Positions 48,239 to 59,544 of a stretch of 64,000 nt of DNA are shown here, in pieces (the stretch's first letter is position 1; each line of letters begins with the position of its first letter). Both the position numbers and the translations under genes were made by a program. Source of the stretch: Cacajao melanocephalus (lineage: Eukaryota > Chordata > Mammalia > Primates > Pitheciidae); contig CAUYLG010009163.1 of assembly GCA_963573385.1 (NCBI GenBank), positions 1-64,000 on the forward strand, given 5' to 3'. Below the pieces are notes generated by a model. That model saw nothing but the letters and a program-made list of their open reading frames with translations, had not been told where the DNA came from and ran no database searches.

Positions 48239-48708
48239 TTATGATTTAGTTCCAATCAGTCCTTCCAAACTCCATTCTTCGTCAGTGTCCTCATCCAGAT
48301 TCCCATCCAGATTCCTAAAAGGCTTTGGCAGCAGCCCAGTGATGATGGTAGAGAGAGAATGTTCCTGGAGGTCCCTGATGCAACATGGTTTTTGCCCCTT
48401 GGAATGCCCAGCGCTTGCTGCAGAAGGTTGGACTGGTTGCAGTATTCCTTCAGTACTCCCTCAATTCCTTGATACTGGCAATCTTTGGTAAACTTCGGTC
48501 ATGCCCTTTTTCAGTCCCCAGATTGGCAGTCTCATCGTATATTCTAGTGTACAGTCCTTCCTGGCCCAGCCAAGGCAATCCCCAAGAAGGCCCTCAGGCT
48601 CTCTCTCAACAAAAGCCTTTTCTGGTGATGGTCTTAGGCTCTTCTGATGCCAAGATATGCCTGTCACTATCTCTGTTGATCTCACCAAGGCATATTTGCT
48701 AACTTCAA
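48239..48708 (-). pseudogene. Candidate decayed gene end or terminal exon on the minus strand
   Basis: Read on the minus strand, a T-rich tract ending in AAAATAG (an acceptor-like site at 48709-48710) leads into an open frame that runs to a TGA at 48461-48463. In the same frame it continues for 73 more codons to TAA at 48239-48241. The second part is acidic near its C-terminus (NLDEDTDEEWSLEGL). An AATAAA signal lies 48 nt further on, followed by a T/GT-rich region. No protein family is recognised. It could be a processed or unprocessed pseudogene, a real terminal exon ending at the first stop, or chance. There is no adjacent poly-T, which argues against a simple processed copy. Confidence 0.3.
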
Positions 48709-48749
48709 CTATTTTAAAAAAAACATTCAAACATTTTATAAGAGACACA

Positions 48750-49131
48750 GGGCACCAATCTCTTTACTCTAGAGGCAGCCACATTTCCTGGTTATTCTCT
48801 ACCATTCTTCTCAATTTATTCTACTTATATGAAAAATGAGCAAGACACATTCCTGTTTAGCTTCTTCCTCTATGAGTTCCTCTGGGTCAGAAAGAAATAT
48901 TTTCTTGTTAGCATCTCTGGAAAAAATCACTTCTGACCCATACTATGTTGGTTCTTTTTGAATTTAGGTGCTTAGAATGTGGCCTCTCTCTGGGGGCTGT
49001 CTGTGGTGCAAATGCCCCTTTGTTTGCATGCTGTGTGACCAGGGGTCTGCAGCTATGGTGAATCAAGCCAAATTACCATGGCAATGCATACTTTGAAATA
49101 CTATTTTGCTTCATGTGTACAACAGTATAAT
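48750..49131. other. Spacer, no gene seen
   Basis: Unassigned sequence before the MST provirus. Confidence 0.35.
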
Positions 49132-49498
49132 TGATACAGTTATATAGTGTCCCTGCCCAAATCTCATGTCAAATTGTAATCCCCATTGTTGGAGATGGGT
49201 CCTAGTGCGATCATGGTAGCAGAATCCCCCATTTGGTGCTATTCTCATGATAGAGTTCTTACAAGATCTAGTTGTTTAAAACTGTGTGGTACCTCCCTCA
49301 TCTCTCCCTCTTCCTCTGGCCATGTAAGACATGCCTGCTTCCCCTTCACCTTCCACCATGATTGAAAGCTTTCTGAAGCCTCCCCAGACACCATCATGCT
49401 TCCTGTACAGCCTGCAGAACCATGATTAAACCTCTTTTCTTTGTAAACTGCCCAGTGTCAAGTATTGCTTTATAGCAGTATGAAAACAGACTAATACA
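49132..49498 (+). repeat. MST 5' LTR
   Basis: From tgatacagttatatagtgtc to gaaaacagactaataca. It includes cccaaatctcatgtcaaatt, ccttcaccttccaccatgat, cttcctgtacagcctgcaga, and ttaaacctcttttctttgta. Confidence 0.88.
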
Positions 49499-50104
49499 GA
49501 AAAATGGTACTAGGAGTGGGTCATTGCTATAAAGAGACCTAAAAAGGTGAAAGCAATGTTGGAACTTAGTAATGGGCAGAGGTTAGAACAGTTTGGAGGG
49601 CTCAGAAGACAGGAAAGTGAGGGAAAGTATGGAACTTCCTAAAGACTTGTTGAGTAGTTGTGACCAAAATGCTGATAGTGAAATGAACAGTGAAGTCCAG
49701 ACTGAGGAGGTCTCAGATGGAAATGAGAAACAGTGGGAACTGGAGTAAAGGTGAGTCTTTCTATGCTTTAGCAAAGAGACTGGTGACATTGTGCTGTAGC
49801 TCTAAGGATCTGTGGAACTTTGAACTTGGAAGAAATGAATTGGAGTATCTGACATAATAAATTTCTAAGCAGTAAAGCACTCAAGATGTGACTTGGCTGC
49901 TTCTAGAAGCCTACACTCATATGCATGAGCAAAACAATGATCTGAAACTAGAACTTATATTTAAAAGGCAAGCAGAGCATAAAAGTTCAGAAAATTTGCA
50001 ACTTGGTCATGTGGTAGAAAAGAAAAACCCATTTTCTGGGGAAGAATTCAAGCTAACTGCAGAAATTTGCATAACTAAAAAGAAGGCCAATGCTAACAGC
50101 CAAG

Positions 50105-50474
50105 TGATATGGTTTAGCTGTGTCCTCACCCAAATCTCATCTTGAATTGTAGTTCCCAGAATCCCCACATGTCCAGAAAGGAACTAAGTGGAGATAATTG
50201 AATCATGAGGGTGCTTCCCCAAGCCTGTTCTCGTGATAGTAAGTTCTCATGAGATCTGATGATTTTATAAGGGGCTTTCCCTTTTCTCTGCCTTCATTCT
50301 TCTTCTCCTTGCTGCTGCCATGTGAAGGACATGTTTGATTCCTTTTTTGCATGATTGTAAGTTTCCTGGGGCCTCCCAGCCATGCTGAACAAGGAGTCAA
50401 TTAAACCTCTTTCCTTTATAAATTACCCAGTCTTGGGTATGTCTTTATAAGCAGCACGAGAACAGACTAATACA
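50105..50474 (+). repeat. Solo THE1/MSTA-type LTR nested in the MST provirus
   Basis: From tgatatggtttagctgtgtc to cgagaacagactaataca, 370 bp. The perfect 5-bp target duplication CCAAG (50100-50104 and 50475-50479) shows an independent later integration followed by LTR-LTR recombination. It is closer to THE1/MSTA (gatctgatgattttataagg) than are the host LTRs. Confidence 0.92.
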
Positions 50475-51478
50475 CCAAGACAATGAGAAAAGGGCCCTGG
50501 AGGTATTTCAGGGAACTTCACAGCAGCCCCTCCTATCAAAGGCCTGGTGGCCTAGGAGGAAAGAATGGTTTTGTAGGTGAAGCCCAGGGCCCTGCTGCCC
50601 TGTGAAGCTTCAGGACACTGATCCCTGTATTCCAGCTACTGCAGCCCCAGCTGTGGTTCAAAGAAGCCCAGCTTCTCAAGCTGCTGCTTCACAGGGTATA
50701 AGCAGTAAGCCTTGGCAGCTGCCACATGATGTTAAGCCTGCAGGTGTGCAGAGTGTGAGAGTTGAGGCTTGGAAGCCTCCATCTAGATTTCACAAGATGT
50801 ATAAAAAAGCAGAAGCCTGCTGTAGAGGTGAAGAACTCATGGAAATCCCTACTAAGGCAGTATAGATGGGAAATGTAGCATTGGAGACCCCACAAGAAGT
50901 CCCCACTGAGAAACTGCCTAGGGGAGCTGTGAGAAAAGGATCACCATCCTTCAGACCACGGAATGGTAGATACACCAATAGTTTCACCATCACCTGGAAA
51001 AGCCACAGGTGCTGAATACCAGCCCTTGAGGGCAGCCATGGGGCAGAACCCTGCAGAGAGCCACAGGGGCAAAGCTGCCCAAGGCCTTGAGAGCCTACCC
51101 CTTACATCATTGTGCCATGAATGTAAAGCATGGAGTCAAAGAAGATTATTTTGGAGATTTAAATTTTAAGTACTGCCTTGCTGAGTTTCAAACTAGCATG
51201 GAGCCTGTAGCCCCTTTCTTTTGGCCAATTTCCCCCTTCTGGAAGGTGGCATTTACCCAATGCCTATACTCCCATTGCATCTTGGAAGTAACTAACTTGT
51301 TTCTGATTTTATAGGCTCAAAGTCAGAAGAGACTAGCCTGATCTCAGATGAGACTTGGGACTTTGGACTTTTGAGTTAACGCTGTAATGAGTTATGATTT
51401 TGAGAGACTGTTGTGAAAGTGTTGTTGCATTTTGAAATGTGAAAAGGACATGAAATTTGGGAGTGGCCTGGGGCAGAA

Positions 51479-51896
51479 TTACATTGTTTGGAATTGTATC
51501 CTTGCCCAAATCTCATGTCAAATTGCAATCCCCAGTGTTGGAGGTGGGGCCTGATGGTAGGTGATTGGCTCATGGGAGCAGACTTCCCCATTTGGTACTG
51601 TTCCTGCAATAGGGTTCTCACAAGATCTGTCTGGTTGTTTAGAATTGTGAGGCACCTTCTCACTCACTCCATCTTTCTCTTGCTCCAGCCCTGTAAGACA
51701 TGCCTGCTTCCCCTTCGCCTTCTGCCATGATTGAAAGTATTCTGAGGCCTCTGCAGAAGCCATTATGCTTCCTGTACAGCCTGTGGAAACATGAACCAAT
51801 TAAACCTCTTTTCTTTATAAATTACCCAATCTCAAGTACTACTTTAGAGCAGCCAGAGAACAGACTAACATGATAGTCTGACAACAGACTAATATA
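51479..51896 (+). repeat. MST 3' LTR with duplicated end
   Basis: The LTR starts around ttacattgtttggaattgta and reaches agaacagactaaca at 51870, then repeats the end again as caacagactaatata at 51882-51896. The final stretch of about 26 bp looks like a partial tandem duplication of the LTR terminus. Confidence 0.85.
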
Positions 51897-52259
51897 GGAA
51901 TTCAGAGATCCTAATTTTACCAACCTTCAGGAGCTACTCTCCTTTAAATTAAGGAATAATTCAAGTCAGGTGGCTACAGTTTTTAGTGTGTGATTATGCC
52001 TAGGTGTTTATGAGAACTTCCCAGAAATGTTTTCATTTGTCAAAAATATTTTTTACTTCCATAGACAGCATCTTACTCTGGACTGCTACTGTTTTTCTGA
52101 AATTTCCTTCTGCCATCTCCCCCAATTTTTGAAACAAAGTTGAAATAGTTCCTTTGCTTATTTCCCCAAAATATATCTAAGACCAGCTTACAATATTAAC
52201 AGAAGAAATACTTTGTTTTACAAGCAGAAAAGAACCTTTTAAACTGAACACTGTAGATC
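51897..52259. other. Spacer, no gene seen
   Basis: Unassigned. Confidence 0.35.
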
Positions 52260-52780
52260 ACTGCACCCCATGTCTTCAAGCCATGCTCCTCCACACCATC
52301 ATTCTGTAGACCATGTATCTCCCCAGTCTCTACCATACAATACATAGCAGAAGCCACTCTACTCTGCAAGCTGAGCTAGAAATGTATAATGCCTCAAACT
52401 TGATGGACTTTCATTTACCACTCATATAAAGTTCAAAGTGGACTTTTATGCTTGGAAAGTAGATCTTCAAGCAGCAATTGAAGGATCCAGACTCTTCTAC
52501 CTTGCGACTCTGCCATCTTGAAAATGTTGTTTCCAAGGAGACTGTGCTCATCTACATCAAGCCATAGGATAATGAAGGAACACAGAGGTTCAGATTTGGG
52601 AGATTTTTATGAATTGGGCCTTGAGCATTACTCTTTTTCATCCTCCATTGGCTAGAACTCAGTCACATGACCATACCTAGCTACAAGGGACTCTGGGAAA
52701 TGTAGCTTAAGTGCATGCCCAGGAACAAGAGAAAAGAGGCTTGGTGGACAACTAACCAGTTTCAAAGGGAAAAACCAGTT
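52260..52780. repeat. Old medium-reiteration repeat, class uncertain
   Basis: The phrase ctagaactcagtcacatgac, then ctacaagggactctgggaaa, then tgtagcttaag, is one I recognise as a recurrent mammalian interspersed sequence, but I cannot name the family with confidence. Edges are approximate. Confidence 0.35.
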
Positions 52781-54004
52781 GATCTCCTTACTAAGCAGTC
52801 ACCATCAGGTAGTGCAACAAATCAAAGATAACTCTCCTTACAAAGAAGACAGTCCTTTTACGTGATTATATTTGTCCTCCATTATGGAATAGGAGCTTTA
52901 TATTTGGTGACTTGAAAGCCAAACAGAATACCACTTTAAAAAACATCTGCCCTAAAGGTGCGTTTTGCTTTTGTCTCTAGAATAATACAAATGTGCCAGT
53001 TTTTAGGAATATTGATATCCGATTTTAGATAACTCCATCATAATTCTATTTGTATGTCTGAATAAGCCTAACATTTTGCCACTTATAATTAGAAGGCAGT
53101 AACTTCTGTCTTCTTCTGTGGATGAAAGAAGATTTTCATTGCCTTTACAAATAAGTCTTTTAGAAGTACAAGCTTAGTCTTCTAAAACTGGGATGCAGGA
53201 ATAAAGCTGAGACAAGGGTCATAATGCTCTCTGACTGGGGAGTAACTTCAAGGCATTTATGTGTGCATAGAACATAAAGTTAGCACAATCATTTATAACA
53301 AGAAAATCACGGAACTGATGTGTACATTACAACTTAGATGACTAAATTCAATTTGCTACAACAAACATATTCTAACAAATACAATTTCTTATGACAACAT
53401 ACAGAGAGTAAATACAATATCCAGTAACAAATACATAAAGCATTTTTGCAGTAATTGTAGCCTCAAGGTTAAGGATTATATTCTATAGGAAATAACAATA
53501 AAACATTGTACTTAAAAAGCAGATTGTTACAGGAGAAGTCTGGTCATTTTTGGCAAACAAACTACCTATAAAGTCAATGTCACATTGTCCAGATACAGAT
53601 TATGTTTAGATGTGCCTTTATCAGGATATTCACTCAGCCAGTGCTTTGCATTCTCAGAGGAACTCATGTCATCCATTTTATTCTCTAAAGATTTCTCACT
53701 AACTGCAATCACGATTTCTGTTCAACGATTTCAATACAAATGGTTTTTATAATTGCTGAATACAAAATTAGTGGCTTATAATTTTCCATGTCATACTTTC
53801 TTTTCAGAAAATATCTCTAAGATATAGCCCCTTCAGTTATTGAACACCATGCTAGAAACTTGGCAAAAAGCCAAAGTTAGGCTATTTATTTCCTTCACCC
53901 ATCCTTATGTGTGCTCTATAGGGGTATCAACCCTGCTCAGAGTGTGTGTGCATGGGTTCATGTATGTCTGAGTGAACATGTGTGCATGTGTTTGCTAGTA
54001 AACT
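52781..54004. other. Single-copy interval, no gene seen
   Basis: AT-rich. A TG/CATG-rich stretch lies at 53942-53996. Confidence 0.35.
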
Positions 54005-54430
54005 AGGGTTCTCCATTGCAAACTATAGAAATTGACTTTGGGTAACTTAAGCGGAACAATAATTAGTGGGGACATGTCATTTGGCTTTCAGACAGATGGA
54101 AAGCCTGGAGAACCAAACTTACCAAAGAGGTGGAAATTAAGGGAGGCAGGTTCCCAGGCCTATTATCAAGATTATGCCATAAGAAAAGTTTGGTTAGGGC
54201 ACCAAAGCCACTAATGCTGGTTGCCACTACTTCTGTTTTTGCTCCTGGCAGCACTGAGTATGGATCATGTTGGATGTACCCAGCAGGAATTCTGTAACTG
54301 CTTGACTTAGTTAAGGTTATCTATCTACAGACCAGCTTTCAGGGTCCAGAAAGAGCCAGTGTCTAGGCTTTTTGACTCCTGGCCTTTGGAAGGCAACTAC
54401 CTGGTTCTTTCTGTATGAGATTCACATGTT
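54005..54430. repeat. Old medium-reiteration repeat, class uncertain
   Basis: The sequence attgcaaactatagaaattg, actttgggtaacttaagcgg, aagcctggagaaccaaactt, and ctaatgctggttgccactac resembles a recurrent mammalian repeat. I cannot assign the family. Confidence 0.4.
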
Positions 54431-54944
54431 GGTGCTTCTGCCAAACCTACCAGGCTCTATTGTGGGTTAAAAGCAAGGACAGCAAATGGTCACTATAATG
54501 CATGGTAATATGGAGTCTGAGTCAATTTTTGATGGCTGACTACTGACAGCTTTGATGCCTCATCCCTCCATCGTCCCTTTGTATCCCGCATTTGGACAAG
54601 CAGATAAGAAAGCCTGGGTGCTCCTGCCTTTGATTCAAACCATGAAGCCCCTGCCGTGAAAAACTCTCACCTCAGCCCTACCTCCTAACTAGAAGAAAAA
54701 CCCAGGCAGTCACTTGTCCTTGCTCACTTAAGCCACCTCAGACCTGCTTGAGAGTAATACCATTCTGTCCCACAGGGGATGGAGGGATGAAGCTTCAAAG
54801 CTGTCAGTAGTCAGGCATTAAAAATTGAGGCGGACTCCATATTACAGTGCATAGTGAGCTGTAATATCTAATTTTCAGGGTTTTAAAAAATTTGGTAAAT
54901 GTATACTGAGTTTCATTAAAATAAATTATGCACCCATAATAAAG
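54431..54944. other. Spacer, no gene seen
   Basis: Unassigned. Confidence 0.3.
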
Positions 54945-55000
54945 AAAGAGATGGATGGAAGGAAGGAAGAAATGGAGAGGGAAGGGGAGGGAGAGGAAAA
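54945..55000. repeat. (GGAA)n-like low-complexity tract
   Basis: Purine-rich repeats of ggaa, gatgg and gggagg units. GGAA arrays can bind ETS-family factors, but this one is short and impure. Confidence 0.8.
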
Positions 55001-56599
55001 TATTCCAAGTTCTTGAGTGTGAGAGGAGCTGAAGTGCCCAGCTTTGCCTGATGGATAGATGAGGGAGTTTTGAAGCTATCCAGGGCTTATTTTCCTGGAT
55101 GAATAAGAATGAGCTCTTCCTGTGAATTGTAATTTAACTTTTACTCTGAAGAAAGTTATTTAGAGCATGTGAAGATGGAAGGGGCCTTAAGTGAACATCT
55201 AGTCCACCCATTCTTGTCCCAACCCCCTTTATAACAGCCTTGGCCAGTCTAGCATTCTTGATGAAGTAACCAGCCTTTACTCGTACATCTCCAGTGAAGG
55301 TTAGTTCTTCTTTGGATGCATCTGGCTTACAGGAAATCTTCCATCTGTTGCTTCACTTGTGCTCCTAATTCTACTATTCGGGTCACCCAGAACAGTCCAA
55401 TATATCTTTACATATTTAGAAACGCTGCTTTGATTTTTCCAGTATCTTGTCTGCTCACCTACACTCTCCCCTTTGCCCAGAAATATCAACTGAAGACTGT
55501 AAAGGCACATCTGCATCCATCCTGCCCACTGACTAAAAGCATCAAAAGAATATATAGCCGACCAAATACTTATTTTTTCCCCAGTGATGAGCTGTCCATG
55601 TGTGCGCTTTAGCTGTAATGATTGTGATAAGGGAAAGCCCTTTCTATGCCGTTAAGAACTGACCATGTGATTTATGCTCCAGCTCCAATAAGCATGGTGA
55701 GTATATTACATGCTGCCTTTACTGGCAAGGAAAGCCTGTTTACTTGCCCCTGCTATAATAATAAAACCTCCTTTCTTACTCTCTTCTGATAAAAGCCATC
55801 TGAATGTGCTTTGGGTTCTAAAGCACCGTATTTATAGCCCCACTTCCAAATGATCTCTCTTCATTACAATGCTGGATTTGCAGGTTATTCTGTGTCTGTG
55901 AAGGCAGGCACAGGTGTATGCATGGGGCATTCCTGGCTGCCACGGGAAAGGGAAGTCTTAAGGCTGTCTGGTTTCTGGATATCTTCTGAGAATAGGTTGG
56001 AAAATAACCTATGAGTTTAAATAAAAGTCTTTTTTAGGACATAAAAAATGGAGCTGACATTGAATCGACCCACAGAAACCAGGTAGGCTGTGGGTCCACC
56101 CAGAGTTTTCACAGGTCAGAGGCTCCTAGTTTTATTACAGACTCTATCTTAACATTAGAACTTGATTTTTTATCACAAGTGCACTTCTAAATGAAGTGTT
56201 TTAAGAACAATCGATGATTGGTTATGTCCTTGATTTTATTTGATTTCTCTAAGGAAACATTATTCTGGAAGCTTGTAGAAAATACATTTTGTAGGAATCT
56301 TTCATTTTGTACACGTTCTAGTGATCTGGTTAGGGAAAGGAAGAACTTGAGAGAAAAGTCATAAGAAATATTTATTTGGAGTTGGAACACATTCCTGAAG
56401 ACCAGGAAAGGCAAAAAGCCAAGAAGATAATTTATAACTATCATCTAGATGCAAACTGGAAAATTCCTGGTGATACGCTGGCCTGTTGGAGACAGGAGAA
56501 TTAGAAGAGATATTGAGAACCTTGTGAAGAAGTGAGGGTGGACTTAGAGGAGACCGATGGCATCTATACTGGGACTTGACTCTTCTGACTGTAATGAGT
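55001..56599. other. Single-copy interval, no gene seen
   Basis: No assigned repeat or exon. Opposing short frames at 55301-55612 have no domain. Confidence 0.35.
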
Positions 56600-56995
56600 G
56601 ATGACTCGTTCCTGCCTTCAAACCTTTGTTCTTACTTGCTTCCTCTACTAGAATTCCCTCTTCCTAGATTTTTATCTGTTAAAATGCTCTGCTTTCCTCA
56701 TGGTTCACAGTAATCTGGAACAGAGGATATTTCTGCACAAGAGAAACATTTTCCTTCAGAGATTCAAATCCCAAAGTTGGATATTTAGTATGCCAAAATA
56801 ACCTTTCTCACCTCACTCTATATATTCCCAATACTATATCATATTCTAGTTGCATCTCTCTTAAGGTTCTTGTCATATTCAGCTCTGTATTAGTTATTTC
56901 TCTCTCATTAAAACATTCCTTTAAGGCAAGTACTGTATCTAACTCATCTTTTCATCCTCAGCCAAGCAAAAATATCTGGTATAAGGGACCCACCA
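56600..56995 (+). repeat. L2 LINE 3' region
   Basis: The sequence tactagaattccctcttcct, aaaatgctctgctttcctca, then tctctctcattaaaacattc, ctttaaggcaagtactgtat, and tcatcctcagccaagcaaaa follows the sense L2 3' end. Confidence 0.55.
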
Positions 56996-57094
56996 ATTGT
57001 TATCAATTGTCAGACTTATTGACTTTTTGAGACACATCTCTGGGTGATTTTTACAGCAGATAATCTGAGTATTTGAATGCAGCAATGTTTGTCC

Positions 57095-57215
57095 TTTGGA
57101 CAGGCTTTGAAAGGTTAAGTCAATTGCTCAAGTATGTAGTTATTAAGTTGAGGAGCCGAGACATACATCCTGATTGCTTTGCTCCAAATCCCATGTTCCC
57201 TAGACAGAATTATCT
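57095..57215 (-). repeat. MIR fragment, antisense
   Basis: The sequence ggctttgaaaggttaagtca, attgctcaagtatgtagtta, aggagccgagacatacatcc matches the reversed MIR core. Confidence 0.55.
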
Positions 57216-57345
57216 TTTGAAGGTTAAACACAGTTCCATAGAGTTTCACCTAGCCTTGTTTCACTCAACCTTGAATTTTGTTCCTATTTGGTGAACTGAA
57301 CCTAACATGTTTCATTCATATGGGTGTTGGTTCAACTTATTAACG

Positions 57346-57440
57346 ACTGTATATACTGTATATATATAGTATATATATATATATATATACAGTAATGATA
57401 TACTGTAATGATAAAGGTATATACTGTAATGATAAAATTA
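57346..57440. repeat. (TA)n tract with inverted and tandem units
   Basis: actgtatatatata at 57355-57368 pairs with tatatatatacagt at 57380-57393. The unit actgtaatgata (or acagtaatgata) then recurs three times up to about 57434. Confidence 0.85.
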
Positions 57441-57499
57441 TTTATGTTCCCATTTGAAACTTTGAGCTATCATAGTCCTAGAATCTAGATATGAATGAT

Positions 57500-57625
57500 C
57501 TCTTTGAGTCCTTTTGATCTTTTTCACATGAGGAAATAAGGCTGAGAAATTATGTGACCTTCCCTGATTACAAAGTGAGTGGGAGAACTGTGATGAGACC
57601 TTGGACTTCTGATTTTACGTTTTGT
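57500..57625 (-). repeat. MIR fragment, antisense
   Basis: The sequence ttcacatgaggaaataaggc, tgagaaattatgtgaccttc, cctgattacaaagtgagtgg matches the reversed MIR. Confidence 0.6.
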
Positions 57626-58163
57626 AGTTCTTTCCATTTCAGCAAACTAGGTCCCCCATTACTGTGCAGTGTTCACTGCCTTCTTTAGTGAATGTCCTTC
57701 AGCAAGTTACATGATCTTTTTGTGACAGAGTTCTAATTAGTGCACCAGGAAGGTTGCAGTGGTCTACTTCCCAGGGATATTGCAAGGACAATAATTAATA
57801 GCTATAAAACATTCTGCAATATGCAGCAGTATACAAACACCAGCATGGTACAACCAAGTCTATTTCACAGTAATTAACTTGATATCCAATAAGGAAAGAA
57901 TCAGTAGAGCAATTCCTACATGACTTTGCAGAAATGCCTATTGTCTTTGTGTCTTAGAAAAGTGGCCCACAGCCAGAAAAGAGAATCAAACTATGCTTAT
58001 GAATTTTTCACAAGATGTTTTGTAGTTGAATATTGTTTTTCTTCTTAAATATTGTTTTTTAAAAACATGTGTGCCTTTTCAATGGGAAGGAAGAGCTGAT
58101 GTTTATCAACATTGAGCATAAATCCTCCATGAATAGTAACTGTTATGCATATTACATAAGTTT
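57626..58163. other. Single-copy interval, no gene seen
   Basis: No repeat family is recognised. Confidence 0.35.
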
Positions 58164-58476
58164 CAGTCAATCATTGGTATGCACAGGGAATTGGTTTTAG
58201 GGCCCTGCAGATATCAGAATTTGTGAGTTTCAAGTCCTTTATATAAAATGGCGTAGTATTTGCATATAAGCTATGCAAATACCTCCTATATACTTTAAAT
58301 AATCCCTGTATTATTTGTAATACCTAATACTGTACCAGTGTTACATGCATTTTTGTTGCATTATTTTTCAGTTTGCTTTCTTTTTTAACGTTTTTATTGT
58401 TTTTTAGAAAAATACTTTTGGTTTGCAGTTTGTTGGATTCTTATATGTGGAACCTGTGGATATAAAGGGTCAACTG
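58164..58476 (+). mobile_element. MER2-like Tigger-derived DNA transposon
   Basis: The element starts cagtcaatcattggtatgca and ends tgtggatataaagggtcaactg, approximately inverted termini. Internal matches include gggaattggttttagggccc, tataaaatggcgtagtattt, and ctatatactttaaataatcc. At 313 bp it is near the length of the family and has no transposase. TA flanks are decayed. Confidence 0.75.
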
Positions 58477-58499
58477 CATTTTTTTATCATGAACAAACA

Positions 58500-58637
58500 C
58501 AGGGAAGGTTATTTTAGCCCCATTTTATAGATGAAAGAATCAAGGATCAAATGAAGTAACTTTATTAGCATCAATTCAGCTAATAAATGCTGAAGGCAGG
58601 ATCAGAACCTGCATCTACTATATTCCAAAGATCTTGT
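58500..58637 (-). repeat. MIR fragment, antisense
   Basis: The sequence ttagccccattttatagatg, aaagaatcaaggatcaaatg, aagtaactttattagcatca, and gcaggatcagaacctgcatc is a reversed MIR. Confidence 0.65.
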
Positions 58638-58644
58638 CTCCAGT

Positions 58645-59090
58645 ATTTTTTTTTAATTGTGGTAAATACACGTAACATACAATTTACCGTCTTAGCTATT
58701 TTTAAGTGTGTACTTCAGTGATGTTAAACACACTTATAATATTGTGCCACCATCACCACTGTCCGTATCCAGAACTCTTTCGATCTTTTAAAACTGAAAC
58801 GCTATGCTATTAAACAAAAACTGCCCTTTCCTCTGTCTTCCATACCCTGTCAATCTCTATTCTCCTTTCTGTTTCTATGGTACTGGCTAATCCAAGCACC
58901 TGATACAAGTGGAATCACAGTATTTGCCTTTTTGTTACTGGATTATCTCAATTAGAATAATATCTTCAAGATTCATCCATGTTGTATCATATGTCAGAAT
59001 TTCATTCCGTTTTTAGGCTGACTGATATCCTATTGTATGTATATACCACAATTTGCTTACCTATTCCCTCACTGGTGGACCTTTGGTTTG
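58645..59090 (-). mobile_element. L1 LINE (L1MA/L1MB-type), antisense, 3' UTR part
   Basis: A short T run leads into attgtggtaaatacacgtaa, cgtcttagctatttttaagt, accatcaccactgtccgtat, then ctattgtatgtatataccac, which is the antisense 3' UTR and end of an old L1. It is split from the rest of the same L1 by the LTR at 59091-59544. Confidence 0.85.
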
Positions 59091-59544
59091 TGCTACAGTT
59101 TCGATGTTTGTCCTCCCAAACTTCATGTTGAAATTTGGTCCCCAATGTTGGATGCCCATTGGGAGGTATTCTGGTCATGGGGGCAGATCCCCTATAAATT
59201 GATTAATGCTTTCCACTGGAAGGAGTTGAGTGAGTTCCCTCTTGGTGACTGGGATAACTGGTTGTTGAAAAGAGCCTGGCACCTCCTCTGTCTCCCTCTT
59301 GCTTCTCTCACCATGGGATCCCTGCACTTACTGAATACCCTTCACCTTCTGCCATTAAGGCAGTGGCACTCATGGCAGAAGGTGAAGGGTAGCTAGTAAG
59401 CAGCCTGAGAACCTCACCAGATACAGATGCTGGCACCATGCTTTTTGTACAGCCAGCTAAATTGTGAGCCAAATAAACGTATTTTCTTTGTAAATTACTT
59501 AGCCTCAGGTATTCCATTACTGCACCACAAAACAGACTAAGACA
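59091..59544 (+). repeat. MST solo LTR inserted in the L1, with inner palindrome
   Basis: From tgctacagtttcgatgtttg to cacaaaacagactaagaca. Blocks include aaaagagcctggcacctcct, ctttttgtacagccagctaa, and gagccaaataaacgtatttt. It integrated into the L1, with only a GGTT remnant of the target duplication on both sides. Between 59336 and 59391 a perfect 20-bp inverted repeat replaces the usual simple stretch. Confidence 0.88.
59336..59391. repeat. 20-bp perfect inverted repeat, 16-nt loop
   Basis: The arm tacccttcaccttctgccat (59336-59355) is exactly reverse-complementary to atggcagaaggtgaagggta (59372-59391). The right arm is an extra inverted copy of LTR sequence. Confidence 0.95.

Larger units (their letters stand above)
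49132..51896 (+). mobile_element. MST-type (ERVL-MaLR) provirus with nested solo LTR
   Basis: Two related LTRs in direct orientation (49132-49498 and 51479-51896) bound an internal region of about 1.98 kb, of which 370 bp is a later LTR insertion. The internal region ends with a purine-rich tract (gggagtggcctggggcagaa) just before the 3' LTR, as in THE1/MST elements. No pol is present and open frames are short. The 5-bp target duplication is not recognisable (ataat before, ggaat after), perhaps because the 3' end is altered. Confidence 0.88.
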
